From: Pseudomonadota bacterium
GTDB lineage: Bacteria > Pseudomonadota > Alphaproteobacteria > Rhizobiales > Xanthobacteraceae
Reading direction: 5' to 3'
NCBI GenBank assembly: GCA_023387735.1
Contig: JAEWHP010000040.1
Coordinates: 1 to 64,000, forward strand
Length of the DNA: 64,000 bases
A model generated the notes under the pieces. It was not told the origin of the DNA. It worked only from the letters and a program-made list of their open reading frames with translations, and did no database searches. A program made the translations under genes and the position numbers. Within the stretch, counting starts at the first letter, position 1. Each line of letters starts with the position of its first letter. Of the stretch, positions 28,401 to 36,221 are shown in pieces.

Positions 28401-29836
28401 GGTCTAGCTTCAACGACAGTCTGCTCGGCAGCAGCAGAAACGAAAACCTCCTCGGAGGCCGTGGCGACGACCTGCTCGATGGCCGCAACGGCTTCGACCG
28501 AGCTGTGTATAGCACCGCGGCGGACGATCACCTGACTGCCGGCATATCCATCAATCTTGCCGCGGGAACCGTTCAGGGCGACGCCTCGGTCGGGAATGAT
28601 ACCCTGAGATCCGTCGAAGGCATTACGGGAAGCGACTTTGCGGATACTTTCGTCGCCACGGGGTACGGATTGGCCGGTGCTTTGAACGTTGGCAATAATG
28701 GCACCTTCAATGAAATTGAAGGTGGTGGCGGCAACGATGGCATCACCGGCAATGGCAACACTCGAATAGTGTTCTACGCGGCGTTGGGCGGGGTTACCGT
28801 AGATCTCAGTGCAGGAACTTCCCGCGGCACCGCGGCGGGCGATGTTGCAAAGGTAGGAACTGATACTTTTACGGGAGTTAGTGCGGTAGCGGGATCATCC
28901 TTTGACGATGTTATTGCAGGCACCAACAATGCTGCCAATACGTCAGAGGAATTCGCCGGACGCGCGGGGGAAGATCATATCGATGGTCTTGGTGGGTTCG
29001 ACAGGGCTTTCTACAACAATGATGCCTCGGCCCTTTCGGGTATTGATGTCAATCTTGCGTTCGGCATCGTGACGAGCGATGCGGCGATCGGCACAGATAC
29101 GCTGCGCTCAGTTGAAGGGATTCGAGGAACGAATTTCGCTGACACCTATAATGCGACCAACTTCGGCGCGGCCGGCTTCCTGGACGCCTTTGTCAATAAT
29201 GTTGGAAGCTTCGGCTCGTTCAACGAGTTCGAGGGAATGAACGGCAACGACAGTATAGTTGGCAACGGCAACACGCGCGTCGCATTTTACAATGCTTCCG
29301 ATGGTGTGACTGTTGATTTGGTCGCCGGAACCTCTTCGGGAATTGCTGCTGGCGATCTCGCCGGTGTCGGTACTGACTCTTTCACCGGCGTGAATGCAGT
29401 TCGCGGGTCCGGATTTGGTGATTTTATCTTCGGTAATGCTGGCGACAACACGCTCGATGGCCAAGGAGGAAACGATACAATCCAAGGTAGGAGCGGGGCA
29501 GACACATTGATAGGCGGGGGTGGCGCGGATCGGTTTGTTTTCAGCGCGGTTTCAGATTCAACTGCTGCCAGCAGCGACACAATTAGTGATTTTCTTCACG
29601 GGACGGATTCTATCGACACTATGGCCCTGTCTGGCGTGACGTCTGTGCAAGGTTTGATCAGCGGGGCTACGCAGGTCGCTGCGCACAGTATCGTCTGGAT
29701 CCAGAGTGGCGCGAACACGATCGTTTACATGAACAATTCGGCGGCGGCTCAGGATCAGTCGGCGGCTGATATGAAAATTACGCTGACGGGGGTCACCGCA
29801 AGCACGCTCACCAGCGCCGACTTTTTTCACTTTTGA
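22499..29836 (+). CDS. Giant FecR / Ig-like / RTX calcium-binding repeat protein
   Basis: 2445 residues from a GTG at 22499. No signal peptide. Residues about 112-275 are a FecR-type domain (GTAFNLSANARLMLNDLTF, later AAVIGIRGTAVKLDI). Two bacterial Ig-like domains lie at about 416-501 and 624-701. A cadherin/VCBS-like segment follows at about 704-824, and RTX nonapeptides (GGxGxDxLx, as in GLGGNDVLDGG) run from about 829 to the end. The RTX part is eight ~165-residue units in two blocks of four, each block closed by a serralysin-like module ending in DFSRAQGDLIDVSGV or its equivalent. The Asp-rich nonapeptides bind calcium on export. The C-terminal module should hold the type I secretion signal. 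Probably a secreted or surface adhesin. No HlyB/HlyD/TolC genes are nearby. Confidence 0.92.
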   Translation: MKYAGEFGASQADPASFPHADFALFSHRGDPGAVTVSDAHLLFSGNYERFGNDLIISSDQTHRVVVPNYFHGDKRPLLFSPEGALLDAAIVDTLTGHTQFAQAGGSPAGKVVGNIAKMTGSASIVRNGVTIDVQVGDVVYQNDVLQTGSSSTVGLVLVDGTAFNLSANARLMLNDLTFDASSTSNSSLITLVQGAASFVAGQVAKTGDMKVATPAAVIGIRGTAVKLDISSTDGRVDISVIDQRDGQVHSVEVFNNAGVQVATVFSNGPSLSVTPTTNFDVSIQQNNKTPAQVAQEFSAFQAAIETYNIQKQINPNLPQHTENGSGNNSNTGTKYASLGSTPPDPPATDSFAESKGLAVQALVTDLEIQAAETVPATGTVGTSITVPPISTPSTTAILDSPVTFAVAPQVTARLAFNTGTSTDIITSNNATMSGTGLANTAVNFTVDGSPIPTTVVADANGVWSFTPSGLADGVHTIVASQTDAFGNTGAASLSFMLDTTAPGGGTPNLEASDTGSSSIDNITAATMPTFVILLSPSVAAGDSVQLLLDGSPLAHPVRHIVTAADVSVGRVSLMVIAGDLGADGRKQAIAQFSDTAGNSSVSAPLDFVLDTTAPSVSIASGGGQTDQAAQILTGTADAAEAGAIVTIFDNGIPIAIAVVQNDGSWGSSVTLNNGTNTLTAQVTDLAGNTGASAPVLFTLSTDPPVNDAPVATNLSTAETYTENTPLNLVDIVVSDADSANVTATLTLSNPAAGSLNTATSGAVTSTYNAATGVWTASGAIADVNALLAGLTLTPAANFNGSFSIATSVSDGVAPAITGSKVFTSTTITGDGDNNSLIGTANADTLRALAGNDRLQGLGGNDVLDGGVGFDRAIYTDATGGVTVNLAVGTAFGAGIGTDVLVGIEGAVGSDFADTFNAAGFVGSTGLPGVAAGQSDFEGRGGNDLITGQMNALGQAVSRINYLSATGGVTVDIAAGTANGDASVGNDSFSNVATIWGSAFDDTFYGSDNASFTYETYEGRGGDDLIDGRGGYDQVTYNNDPATTSGIVVHLAAGTIIGDITVGTDTIRNMEAARGTNFDDVFDATGYGLAGALNGSSTNGNFNDFGGAGGNDTIIGNGFTRLNYSVATAGVTVDLETSAIGTTTAITVAGSATGTTEGTDTFTGVNAVQGSMFADTLLGSSFSNTFTGLGGADFVDGRGGFDTASYNSLGTVTSGVSVNMAAGTATGDASIGTDTLRNIEAIQGTMLADTYDATGYGLAGAANISTSNGNFNQFEGLDGDDSITGNGNTRIVFYNAAAGVTVNLTTNISQGTASGDLAGVGTDTFSGISSVAGSAFADSITGSDNAANTPEDLAGRGGNDFIDGRGGFDRAYYSDDPTGAGIQIDLASGIVIGDAAIGSDTLRSVEGIRGTSFADIFVATNFGVSGLNVGSFATFNEFEGMRGDDTITGNGNTRIAFYNALAGVTVDLNAGISHGTASGDVAGVGNDSFVGVTSVRGSNFADAIFGDDNANALEGRDGDDRLSGRGGTDTLTGGNGADTFIYADGGGADAVTDFSRAQGDLIDVSGVAIIASFADIQSRATVVNGNTLIDFGGGNTLTLVGVTSIQQSDFIFRTVLNGLSGADLLSGTSHSDVISGLAGNDILKGLEGDDQLDGGIGRDIADYSEATGFISVAMATGIVIGDPSVGNDTLRSVESVRGTEFDDVYVAVGFNQTSLNNAQDIPIQSTINNTFEGGGGDDIIIGSSGVQTSYSTGEGGTQVSYAHALGAVIVDLRAGSAQGIAANDAAHVGVDTIQFVNGVAGSNFNDSLLGTDSAPHVDVFYGGMGNDTIDGRDGYDHVGYYNFFDPSLITGSVSVNLAAGIVKGDTSVGTDTLRSVELVRGTQFNDTYSAVGFGAAGALNVSNTGTFNHFEGMGGNDTVFGNGNTRIDYNLALAAVTIDFQLGTARSTVADDAGIGIDTMDSGVNSARGSSFNDSLLGSSRNENLLGGRGDDLLDGRNGFDRAVYSTAADDHLTAGISINLAAGTVQGDASVGNDTLRSVEGITGSDFADTFVATGYGLAGALNVGNNGTFNEIEGGGGNDGITGNGNTRIVFYAALGGVTVDLSAGTSRGTAAGDVAKVGTDTFTGVSAVAGSSFDDVIAGTNNAANTSEEFAGRAGEDHIDGLGGFDRAFYNNDASALSGIDVNLAFGIVTSDAAIGTDTLRSVEGIRGTNFADTYNATNFGAAGFLDAFVNNVGSFGSFNEFEGMNGNDSIVGNGNTRVAFYNASDGVTVDLVAGTSSGIAAGDLAGVGTDSFTGVNAVRGSGFGDFIFGNAGDNTLDGQGGNDTIQGRSGADTLIGGGGADRFVFSAVSDSTAASSDTISDFLHGTDSIDTMALSGVTSVQGLISGATQVAAHSIVWIQSGANTIVYMNNSAAAQDQSAADMKITLTGVTASTLTSADFFHF
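25092..29440 (+). repeat. Eight ~500-bp coding repeats in two blocks of four within the RTX gene
   Basis: Units, marked by GG.GFDRA.Y-type motifs, begin near 25092, 25579, 26086 and 26587. After a closing module at about 27030-27330 they resume near 27460, 27984, 28482 and 28984. Periods are about 487-524 bases. Each unit repeats the order DTLRSVE, FEG..GND, ITGNGNTRI, GVTVDL, GTDTF.GV and GSxFADxI. Sequence divergence between units is substantial, so they are old rather than fresh duplications. Confidence 0.8.
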
Positions 29837-29840
29837 TGTG

Positions 29841-29854
29841 ATCCCTCGAGGGAT
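29841..29854 (+). terminator. Weak hairpin just after the RTX gene
   Basis: ATCCCTCGAGGGAT is a perfect 14-base palindrome five bases past the stop (5-bp stem, TCGA loop) followed by TTCAATTT. It may act as a weak terminator. The T-run is poor. Confidence 0.35.
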
Positions 29855-30011
29855 TTCAATTTGCGCGCTCCATAAGACCACAGCGGCGAAACGAATTGCG
29901 TTCAAGGCAGGTCGGCAAGCACAAACGTCCGCATCTCATAAGGGGATACCGCTTGCTGTCGCCGGCCCGGACAGTTCTTGCCAAAGCATTGGATGGTGGA
30001 AAGAAAGCTCC

Positions 30012-30236
30012 ATGAGCTCAGAATTTTCGCTTGGAGACCGCGTTAAATTAAGTTTGCTTGGGCAAAGACGCTGCCTCCGACTCGCGGGGAAGACTGGGAC
30101 TGTTGTGGGGCGTAGTATTTACGTGAATAGCGTGGCAGTGCTTTTTGATGGAAATAAATCACCCAGGACGATCCACAGTGGTTACCTTGAAGCCATTAAG
30201 CAAGACGAAGATTTAGCCGGAAATCCGCAATCTTAG
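30012..30236 (+). CDS. Small KOW/SH3-like hypothetical protein
   Basis: 74 residues from the ATG at 30012. The sequence SLGDRVKLSLLGQRRCLRL followed by GKTGTVVGRSIYVNSVAVLF has the Gly-Val-centred turn and alternating strands of small KOW/SH3-like barrels. No specific family is recognised. The frame is open 58 codons further upstream but that part has no protein character. Confidence 0.55.
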   Translation: MSSEFSLGDRVKLSLLGQRRCLRLAGKTGTVVGRSIYVNSVAVLFDGNKSPRTIHSGYLEAIKQDEDLAGNPQS

Positions 30237-31131
30237 CCGTTGGCTGATGCGAGTCAAAAATAGCTTACTTGAAGACAGAGTATGGCCCAACAAGTCATGG
30301 CATACAGTTCGCAGTGAGTGGCCGGTCCAACAAATGATCATACCCAGTCGAGTGAGTTCGATTAAGAGAAAGGCGCGAGTGCGAGTGCGACCAGCATTCT
30401 CTGCCTACAGATGCCCGAAGGGTTTCCTAAGATTTCTCTGTCATATAGCCATTCTCGGGGGCGATGGTTTTCGCTTCCACATCAAGTTCCGCAAAAAAAA
30501 GAATATTGGAAGGAGTTGCCTCAGCTTCAACCGTATCGGTAGGATGCGGCTCTTCTCCGGTGATGACGCCAAGGTCGGCAACTGCAGGCTTCTGCTTTCT
30601 CGACGCGCGTGTAAGCGGGTATGGTCATTTGCCACGCCGTTCCGAGCTCGCTTAGAAACCAGCAATCACGTTCCCGACCATGGCGTGGCCTAGAAGCGCT
30701 ACGTTAAGAGTGACCAGACTAGGCATTGCGCTTCAGCGGATAATTAGGAAACCTATTCATGCCGCTGAGGCGAAGTCGTAGGGTATGACGCCCATCTGAC
30801 GGTGTTTAAATTCACGATGAGAAATAGCGAAGGAATTGTGCATTGCCAGATCGGCCATGTCGCACTGGGCGGCTTGGCCTGTCGTGGGAGCAGGGCCGGG
30901 GCAAGAAGTTTGTTGGGTGAGGTTAAGGCGCCATCGAGCCATTATCGTATAGCGCCTTTCAGTTCGACCAAATGCCGAACGAGGAAATGAGGTTAGTCGG
31001 CATATTTGCAAAGCAAATTCCGGACGCTCGGTGCAAATGTAAAGCACCGCCTATCGGCAGCGGGCTAAGGCAAGACGTACGGCTATCGTCCGTTGCCGCT
31101 AGCTCCGACGCCTAATAAAAAGGCGTTGCTG
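30237..31131. other. Gene-poor stretch
   Basis: Roughly 890 bases with several short open frames on both strands, none with a recognisable pattern or ribosome site. It may contain decayed coding sequence that I cannot identify. Confidence 0.35.
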
Positions 31132-31461
31132 TTATTTCTTCGGTGGTCGACCCCGTTTCGGGCGAGGCAATTCTGACCTTTTTGGCCGAGGTTTGACCAC
31201 CAGCTGTACGTTTAGCCCTGCAAGGAGTTGAAGAACTCGGCTGAACGCCGGGTCAACTTCTCCGCTGAACGTCTTGTAGAGGCGGTCGCGGCGCATGTTA
31301 CTGGCCTGGGCCAGCGCCGTCACATTTTGTGCCCGCATGGCAGTCTTGAGGGCTGCGAGGACGAGCTGGAAATCGCCTGTCTCAAGTGCATCATTAAGCA
31401 CACTGGATATGGCGAAGCAGTCGTCCCGTAGGTGTGCTCCTGGCTTTACTTCATCCGACAC
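31132..31461 (-). CDS. Addiction-module antidote protein (orphan HigA-like HTH antitoxin)
   Basis: 109 residues from a GTG at 31461, with GGGAAG about 7 bases upstream. The segment DFQLVLAALKTAMRAQNVTA, then QASNMRRDRLYKTFSGE and FSRVLQLLAGLNVQL, is the family pattern of probable addiction-module antidote proteins, which are XRE-fold repressors. The C-terminus is a basic Pro/Arg/Lys tail. The cognate RelE/ParE-type toxin normally lies directly upstream, but the upstream DNA here runs into the porin gene on the other strand, so it is an orphan. It may serve as a stand-alone repressor. Confidence 0.8.
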   Translation of the reverse strand: MSDEVKPGAHLRDDCFAISSVLNDALETGDFQLVLAALKTAMRAQNVTALAQASNMRRDRLYKTFSGEVDPAFSRVLQLLAGLNVQLVVKPRPKRSELPRPKRGRPPKK

Positions 31462-31569
31462 GGAAGGCTTCCCTGAAGTTTAAGTGTCGGTGTGGCTTTC
31501 CGGAGACAGCAATATCGGGAAGACTCGGTATTATGTCCACTAGATTTCGGGTTATCGGGGACCCCTGAA

Positions 31570-32391
31570 ATGAAAAACATTTTTACTGCCCTGACCGTTT
31601 TCGCGGCCTTCACCGCTCCAGCCTTCGCGGCGGATATGGCACCCTATACCAAAGCCCCGGTCGCACCGCCGGTACCTGTCGTGAACTGGACCGGCTGCTA
31701 TATCGCCGGCGGTGGCGGCTATGGCCTTTGGAATCAAGAAAACGCCTTGTTCGATAACAGAACGGCTGTGCGGACCCAGTTGGTAGCAGAGACGACGGCC
31801 GGTGGTCGTGGGTGGTTCGGAACCGTCGGCGGCGGTTGCGATTACCAGATGCCTCTTGGAAACTGGAACGTGGTCGTTGGCGCTTTTGGCGACTACGACT
31901 GGGCCGGCATGAAGGGTAGAGTTGCCGTCCCCTTCGCTGGTGCCTTTGACTATGGCTATGAGAAGCTCGACACGCAGTGGTCAGTCGGTGGTCGTGTTGG
32001 TGCGTTGGTGTCGCCGAGCCTGCTCGTATATCTCTCGGCCGGCTATACCGAAGCACACTTCACGGGCTTCAATTTCCTCAATGGTGCGGCTGCCAATGGT
32101 CCGATCGGAGCGCCAACCGCCTTCTACATCTCTGGGCAAACCTACAAGGGCTGGTTCATCGGTTCGGGCTACGAATATGCACTGAACTTCCTGCCCGGTC
32201 TGTTCTGGAAGACCGAGTATCGCTTCTCTGACTTGGATACGCAGTCCAATCCTGTTCGAGTTCTTGCTACTGGGGCGCTCGCGGGAGGCGGAGCCGGACT
32301 CGATTACGACTCGCACAAGTACGTCCAGACCATCCGTTCGGAGTTAGTCTATCGCTTCAATTGGGGTGGCTCGGCTGTTCCGAGGTACTGA
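31570..32391 (+). CDS. Outer membrane beta-barrel protein (Omp25/31-like porin family)
   Basis: 273 residues from the ATG at 31570. A signal peptide ends in APAFAAD, followed by a Pro-rich linker, then WTGCYIAGGGGYGLWNQEN, the usual first strand of the alphaproteobacterial Omp25/31-type barrel. Alternating strands continue to a C-terminus with LVYRFNWGGSAVP, close to the barrel-ending pattern. Three cysteine-poor loops and a GGGCDYQ segment are visible. It is expected in the outer membrane as a small barrel, and transport function is unproven. A strong terminator follows at 32415-32442. Confidence 0.92.
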   Translation: MKNIFTALTVFAAFTAPAFAADMAPYTKAPVAPPVPVVNWTGCYIAGGGGYGLWNQENALFDNRTAVRTQLVAETTAGGRGWFGTVGGGCDYQMPLGNWNVVVGAFGDYDWAGMKGRVAVPFAGAFDYGYEKLDTQWSVGGRVGALVSPSLLVYLSAGYTEAHFTGFNFLNGAAANGPIGAPTAFYISGQTYKGWFIGSGYEYALNFLPGLFWKTEYRFSDLDTQSNPVRVLATGALAGGGAGLDYDSHKYVQTIRSELVYRFNWGGSAVPRY

Positions 32392-32414
32392 CCTGTCTTA
32401 AGTTAGGAATAGTG

Positions 32415-32442
32415 AAAGCCCCGGCAGTGCCCGGGGCTTTTT
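32415..32442 (+). terminator. Intrinsic terminator of the porin gene
   Basis: AAAGCCCCGG (32415-32424) pairs with CCGGGGCTTT (32431-32440) over a 6-base loop and is followed by a T-run. It lies 24 bases past the porin stop. Confidence 0.9.
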
Positions 32443-32454
32443 GTTGATGTTATT

Positions 32455-32688
32455 TCAATCGTAAATCCCTGCGCGGGAAATCGGTCCGGCTTCGACGAGC
32501 ATGCGAGCGATTACGGTGTCGAGATTGAGTTGTGCCAACAGGGTAGCAACCAACAATGCCGCGGAATTCACTCGGCCGGAGATGTTGGAGGCCACGAACG
32601 CTATGCTGCTGGACATTCTCGCGGCCGTTGGTTCGTAAGGGTTACGACGATCGGCTCCGCCGCAGCTCAGGGCGATGTTGCTGGGCAT
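32455..32688 (-). CDS. Possible hypothetical protein, 77 aa
   Basis: An open frame with a regular hydrophobic pattern in its second half (VNSAALLVATLLAQLNLDTV, then ARMLVEAGP). It could be a small helical protein convergent to the porin. There is no recognised family and no clear ribosome site, so it may be chance. Confidence 0.3.
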   Translation of the reverse strand: MPSNIALSCGGADRRNPYEPTAARMSSSIAFVASNISGRVNSAALLVATLLAQLNLDTVIARMLVEAGPISRAGIYD

Positions 32689-32843
32689 ACAAGGTCAGTC
32701 CGCCTGGTGAAGCTTAATACCGGGCATTGCTCACCTGTTGGCCGAGAGTCGCTCTTGGAGTTAGATCCAGAAAAATAACGGGCTGCAGCCGCGCCGCTAT
32801 TGCCAGAACAGCGAAACGGGCCGCCGTGCTTGAAAGGAGACGG

Positions 32844-32957
32844 CTAGATGACCGCAAGAACGGCCAGAGCCACCTCGGCTCCCATGCCCGGCGGCAGAAA
32901 CGCGACGAGTGTTGCGGCGCTAGCTACACAGACTGTCGCAATCTTGAGAATGATCAT
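32844..32957 (-). CDS. Possible small membrane peptide, 37 aa
   Basis: MIILKIATVCVASAATLVAF begins a hydrophobic segment long enough for one or two membrane passes, ending ALAVLAVI. AGGGGAGATC sits just upstream of the ATG at 32957, a good ribosome site. It is too short to classify. Confidence 0.4.
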   Translation of the reverse strand: MIILKIATVCVASAATLVAFLPPGMGAEVALAVLAVI

Positions 32958-33349
32958 TTGGATCTCCCCTTGTGTCTGTGGGGGGAGGCTGAGCCCGGAT
33001 TGTTTAGAATAGTTTCGTGTGGCTGCCAGAAGGGCTTCTTTCACGACAGAGTGATGAGTCGGCGCTCCACGACGCGGAGAGGCTGGCTGCTAGCGTTTGC
33101 GTGAGGGCTAGGGACTTACCGCCCAGCCATCAAATCGGCTCTGCGGCACCCGTTGTGTCGTGGCTCGTCAGCCTTCCGGCGATCGCCAGCTGACCTGCCT
33201 GGCTCTTGCCGGCGAACGCGGTGACCCGCCGCCAGCTACACCACGCCAGGGGACACGATCACGGAGCGCCACGAAAACCTCGGCGACTATTGCTTCTTCC
33301 CAAGTGTCTGCGCACAGAATAAAGTTGGCTAATTGCGGGACGATGCCGG

Positions 33350-34171
33350 GGCGCCTACCGCCGACTCGAAGCGGAGCGCATCACCGATCTGTTCCTGGTC
33401 GAGCCTCAGCTGTTCGACATGATGGACCACGCCGATGTCGCCACGCGCGACCTGACGTCGCTTCGCTCGCTGGTCCATATCGGAGCATCGGCGCCCAGAA
33501 GCTTGCGCCTGCGAGCAAGCCGTCGGTTGGGTCCCGTCATCTCCCACGCCTATGGCGCTAGCGAGATGGGTCTCGTCCGCGTGCTGGCTCCGGCGCAATA
33601 CCGCGTGTCCGACCCGAACGTTTTCGCGTCGGCCGGATATGTCCGGCCGGGCGTCGATATCCGTTTCCGCCGCAACGATGGTGGTCTGGTCGAGCCGGGC
33701 CAAGTCGGGTCGATCGAGGTGCGATCGCCGGCCATGGCCGACGGCTATCGGAACAACTTGGCCCTGACCGCGGAGAAGTTCCACGACGGATGGTATCGGA
33801 GCGACGACCTCGGCCGTCTCGACGAACAGGGCCGCCTGCATATCCTCGGGAGAGCCGCCGATGCGCAGTTGTCCGGCGGCAGGCTGGTGATGCCGACGGA
33901 TATCGAAGACGCGCTGTGCGGTCTCCCGTCCGTGAAATACGCCGTCGCGATCAGGGACGCTGCGTCGAAAATTGTGATCGCCGCGTTGCTCGCCTGGCCG
34001 GGGATGCCCATTCGTCGCGCGGCATGCAGGCAGGCCATCGCCCGCCGCTTTGGCGCCGGCATAGCGGCCTCGCTCGTCATGGTCCGGGTGGACCGGATGC
34101 CGCTGACCGAGCAAGGCAAGCCGGATCGTTCGGCGATCGCGCAGCTTGGTCGAACTTCGCTGGCGGCCTGA
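33350..34171 (+). pseudogene. AMP-binding (ANL) enzyme, 5'-truncated
   Basis: Similarity to the acyl-CoA synthetase/adenylation superfamily starts about 33350 (YRRLEAERITDLFLVEPQLF) and runs to the stop at 34171, with ATG at 33419 the first possible start. Visible are ISHAYGASEMG (adenylate-binding Y-G-x-S/T-E motif A5), WYRSDDLGRLDEQGRLHILG (A7-A8 hinge region) and, near the end, PLTEQGKPDRSAI carrying the A10 lysine. The N-terminal ~200 residues, including the P-loop-like A3 motif, are missing, so it should not adenylate substrates alone. It may be a remnant of a longer NRPS-like or fatty-acyl ligase gene co-transcribed with the acyltransferase starting one base after it. Confidence 0.75.
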
Positions 34172-34204
34172 ATGGATCCTTCACTCTCACTCCAAGGTTC
34201 AATC

Positions 34205-35527
34205 ATGGAAACGATCAGCATCAAACGCATGGCATCGTTCGCTTCGGCCAATCCGCGCATCATACGAGCGGCTTCTCCAACGGAGCTCATCTATATCTCG
34301 ACGGGCACCACCGTCGTGAGCCGGAGCAGGATCTCGGGCGCCGTCAGCAGGAAGCAATTCGAGCAGGCGGCCTCGCATCTGGAAGCCGCCTACGGCATTC
34401 TTCGCGCCGCCGTCGAGGACGGAAGATTTGTACAACGCGCCGATGACCGATCCTCGATCGCATCTTGGCGGTCTTCCCAAAGCGTATCGGACGATGATCT
34501 CTATGACGCTTTGCTCAACGCCCGGCTGGACACAAGCGCGCGCGTTTACGAGATTCACGTCATCGCCGCCCTCGATGCCCTCGACATATTCCTACTAAGC
34601 TCGCACGCGGTCACGGACGCAACGTCGCTAATCGAGATCCACGCAAGCCTGGCGTACATCTGCGACTGCGTTGTCGGAGGCGAGGCTCCCGCCCTGGAAC
34701 GACAGTCGTTTCCGAGACCGATCGACGCCGCCGTAAGCGATGCGCTCAGCTCACTTCCGGCAGGCGCGGCAGCCGACAATACGATGCAATATTCCGGCGC
34801 CTATGCGGAGATTCCCCCGCGAGGATCGAGCGATCGCCGGCCGCTGACGCATCGGCTTGAACGGATCGTGATCGATGCGGAACAGATGCACCGCATTAGT
34901 GCCTTTGGTCACTTGTACGGCTCATCCGTTCACTCGCTGCTGCTGGCCGCGTTTGCGCTCGTGATCCAGGACATCGCCCCTGGTAAGCCGCGTCAAATCC
35001 TGATGCGATCAAACGTGGACCTGCGTCGCCGGCTCGAGCCGGTTGTGTCGACCGAACTGGTCTTTTCCGCGATCTCCGCGCGCGTGACCCCGGTCGCGGA
35101 TCTTGGCCGGCCGTTGTTCGAGATCGCACGGCACATCTTCAAGGACATTCACGAGGCGTGCGCCGATGGCAGTGTCCTGCGCGAGTACATTAACTACCCG
35201 AACACGTTCGGCTCGGCGCAGCAGGCCCCGGTTGCGCTCAGCGTTTCCGACATGCAGGCCGTCAGATTTCGCCGGCCGACGTGGCGATTGAAAGTGACCG
35301 GGTTCGAATATGCCTTGGGCTGGCAGAAGAAATTTCCCAATGTGTCGGTGTCGGTCTACGAGGGAACGTTGGTCGCCAACATCGTGTATGTGGAGGAGTT
35401 CATCGATCCCGCAGTCATGCAGACGATCTCGGAAAGGTTCGTGGCATGCCTTGGCGCGGTAGCCACGGCGAGCGGCAGCTCTGCCGTTGATCAGATATCG
35501 TTTCGAGAGATCGCGGGCCTCGAGTGA
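34205..35527 (+). CDS. HxxxD acyltransferase (condensation/PapA-like)
   Basis: 440 residues from the ATG at 34205; an ATG at 34172 directly abutting the upstream stop would add 11. FLLSSHAVTDATSLIEIHAS carries the catalytic HxxxD (His-Ala-Val-Thr-Asp) of condensation domains, polyketide-associated PapA acyltransferases and alcohol acetyltransferases. LYGSSVHSLLLAAFALVIQD and SNVDLRRRLEP match the second half of this CAT-like fold. It should transfer an acyl group from a CoA or carrier-protein thioester to an alcohol or amine. Paired with the truncated ligase it suggests an acylated lipid or small secondary metabolite, unidentified. Confidence 0.8.
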   Translation: METISIKRMASFASANPRIIRAASPTELIYISTGTTVVSRSRISGAVSRKQFEQAASHLEAAYGILRAAVEDGRFVQRADDRSSIASWRSSQSVSDDDLYDALLNARLDTSARVYEIHVIAALDALDIFLLSSHAVTDATSLIEIHASLAYICDCVVGGEAPALERQSFPRPIDAAVSDALSSLPAGAAADNTMQYSGAYAEIPPRGSSDRRPLTHRLERIVIDAEQMHRISAFGHLYGSSVHSLLLAAFALVIQDIAPGKPRQILMRSNVDLRRRLEPVVSTELVFSAISARVTPVADLGRPLFEIARHIFKDIHEACADGSVLREYINYPNTFGSAQQAPVALSVSDMQAVRFRRPTWRLKVTGFEYALGWQKKFPNVSVSVYEGTLVANIVYVEEFIDPAVMQTISERFVACLGAVATASGSSAVDQISFREIAGLE

Positions 35528-36157
35528 AGCCGTGGATTTGATCGGCTCCCGAAAGTACTGGCTGGGTACCCCCCAAGAGATTTCCGCCACGCTTTGTGCC
35601 AATATCACTCACTTTTTGCCTCCCAGCGGGCGAGCAAGTCAGTGGCGTCCTGATCGTTGACGACGGCGTAATCAACGGCGGGGATTCGTTCGTGTATTGC
35701 AACGGTACCTATGAGTGCCGCACCAAGCAAGATGACTGGCCAGGAGCACACGCCAACCACGCGACCGATTTCAGATCGAGTTCAACAAATCGGTTTCATC
35801 GGCACCAATACGATGATAGCGCCAGTGTCGATGCGATGGCTCTCGTCGGTGACCGCAGCGTTCGGTACGACGCAAGGTCGCTTCTGCTTTTCGAGTTAAC
35901 GCGATCGCTCTAATCGCGCGCTACTTCGTAGGTATGCACACTATTGACCAAGCCGCTATGCAGCGACGCTACGTTGACGTCAGAGACGCAGCGCATCACT
36001 TGCAGCGACGCGAAGGTCTGCAGGGCGGGAACTATCGGTTTTTGGCAAATCAAAATTTGGTCTTTGTCTAAGGCCGTGCACAAATGTTAACCAGTTACGA
36101 GTAAGGTTTGATTATCGCGCCCTTACCCCCAAGGAATGACGCGAGAGTGTTGCGTAG
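35528..36157. other. Gene-poor stretch
   Basis: No supported gene. Short frames around 35600-35910 lack family patterns and ribosome sites. The next gene's leader begins near the terminator-like hairpin at 36158. Confidence 0.35.
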
Positions 36158-36190
36158 GGAAACCCGTCGCAGACCCGGCGGGTTTCCTTT
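36158..36190 (+). terminator. Hairpin with T-rich tail in the leader of the PilZ gene
   Basis: GGAAACCCG and CGGGTTTCC form a 9-bp stem around a short GC-rich loop, followed by TTTTC. It lies 32 bases before the PilZ start and about 630 bases past the nearest upstream plus-strand gene. It may end a short unseen transcript or act as an attenuator. Confidence 0.5.
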
Positions 36191-36221
36191 TCGCTTCGTT
36201 TTTTAACGACGATCGCCGCAG

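Noticed and set aside
23602..28531. Long open frames antisense to the RTX gene (for example 23602-24351, 24323-25063, 27746-28531)
   Set aside because: They mirror the repetitive coding strand, have no independent motifs and no ribosome sites. The plus-strand FecR/RTX protein explains the region.
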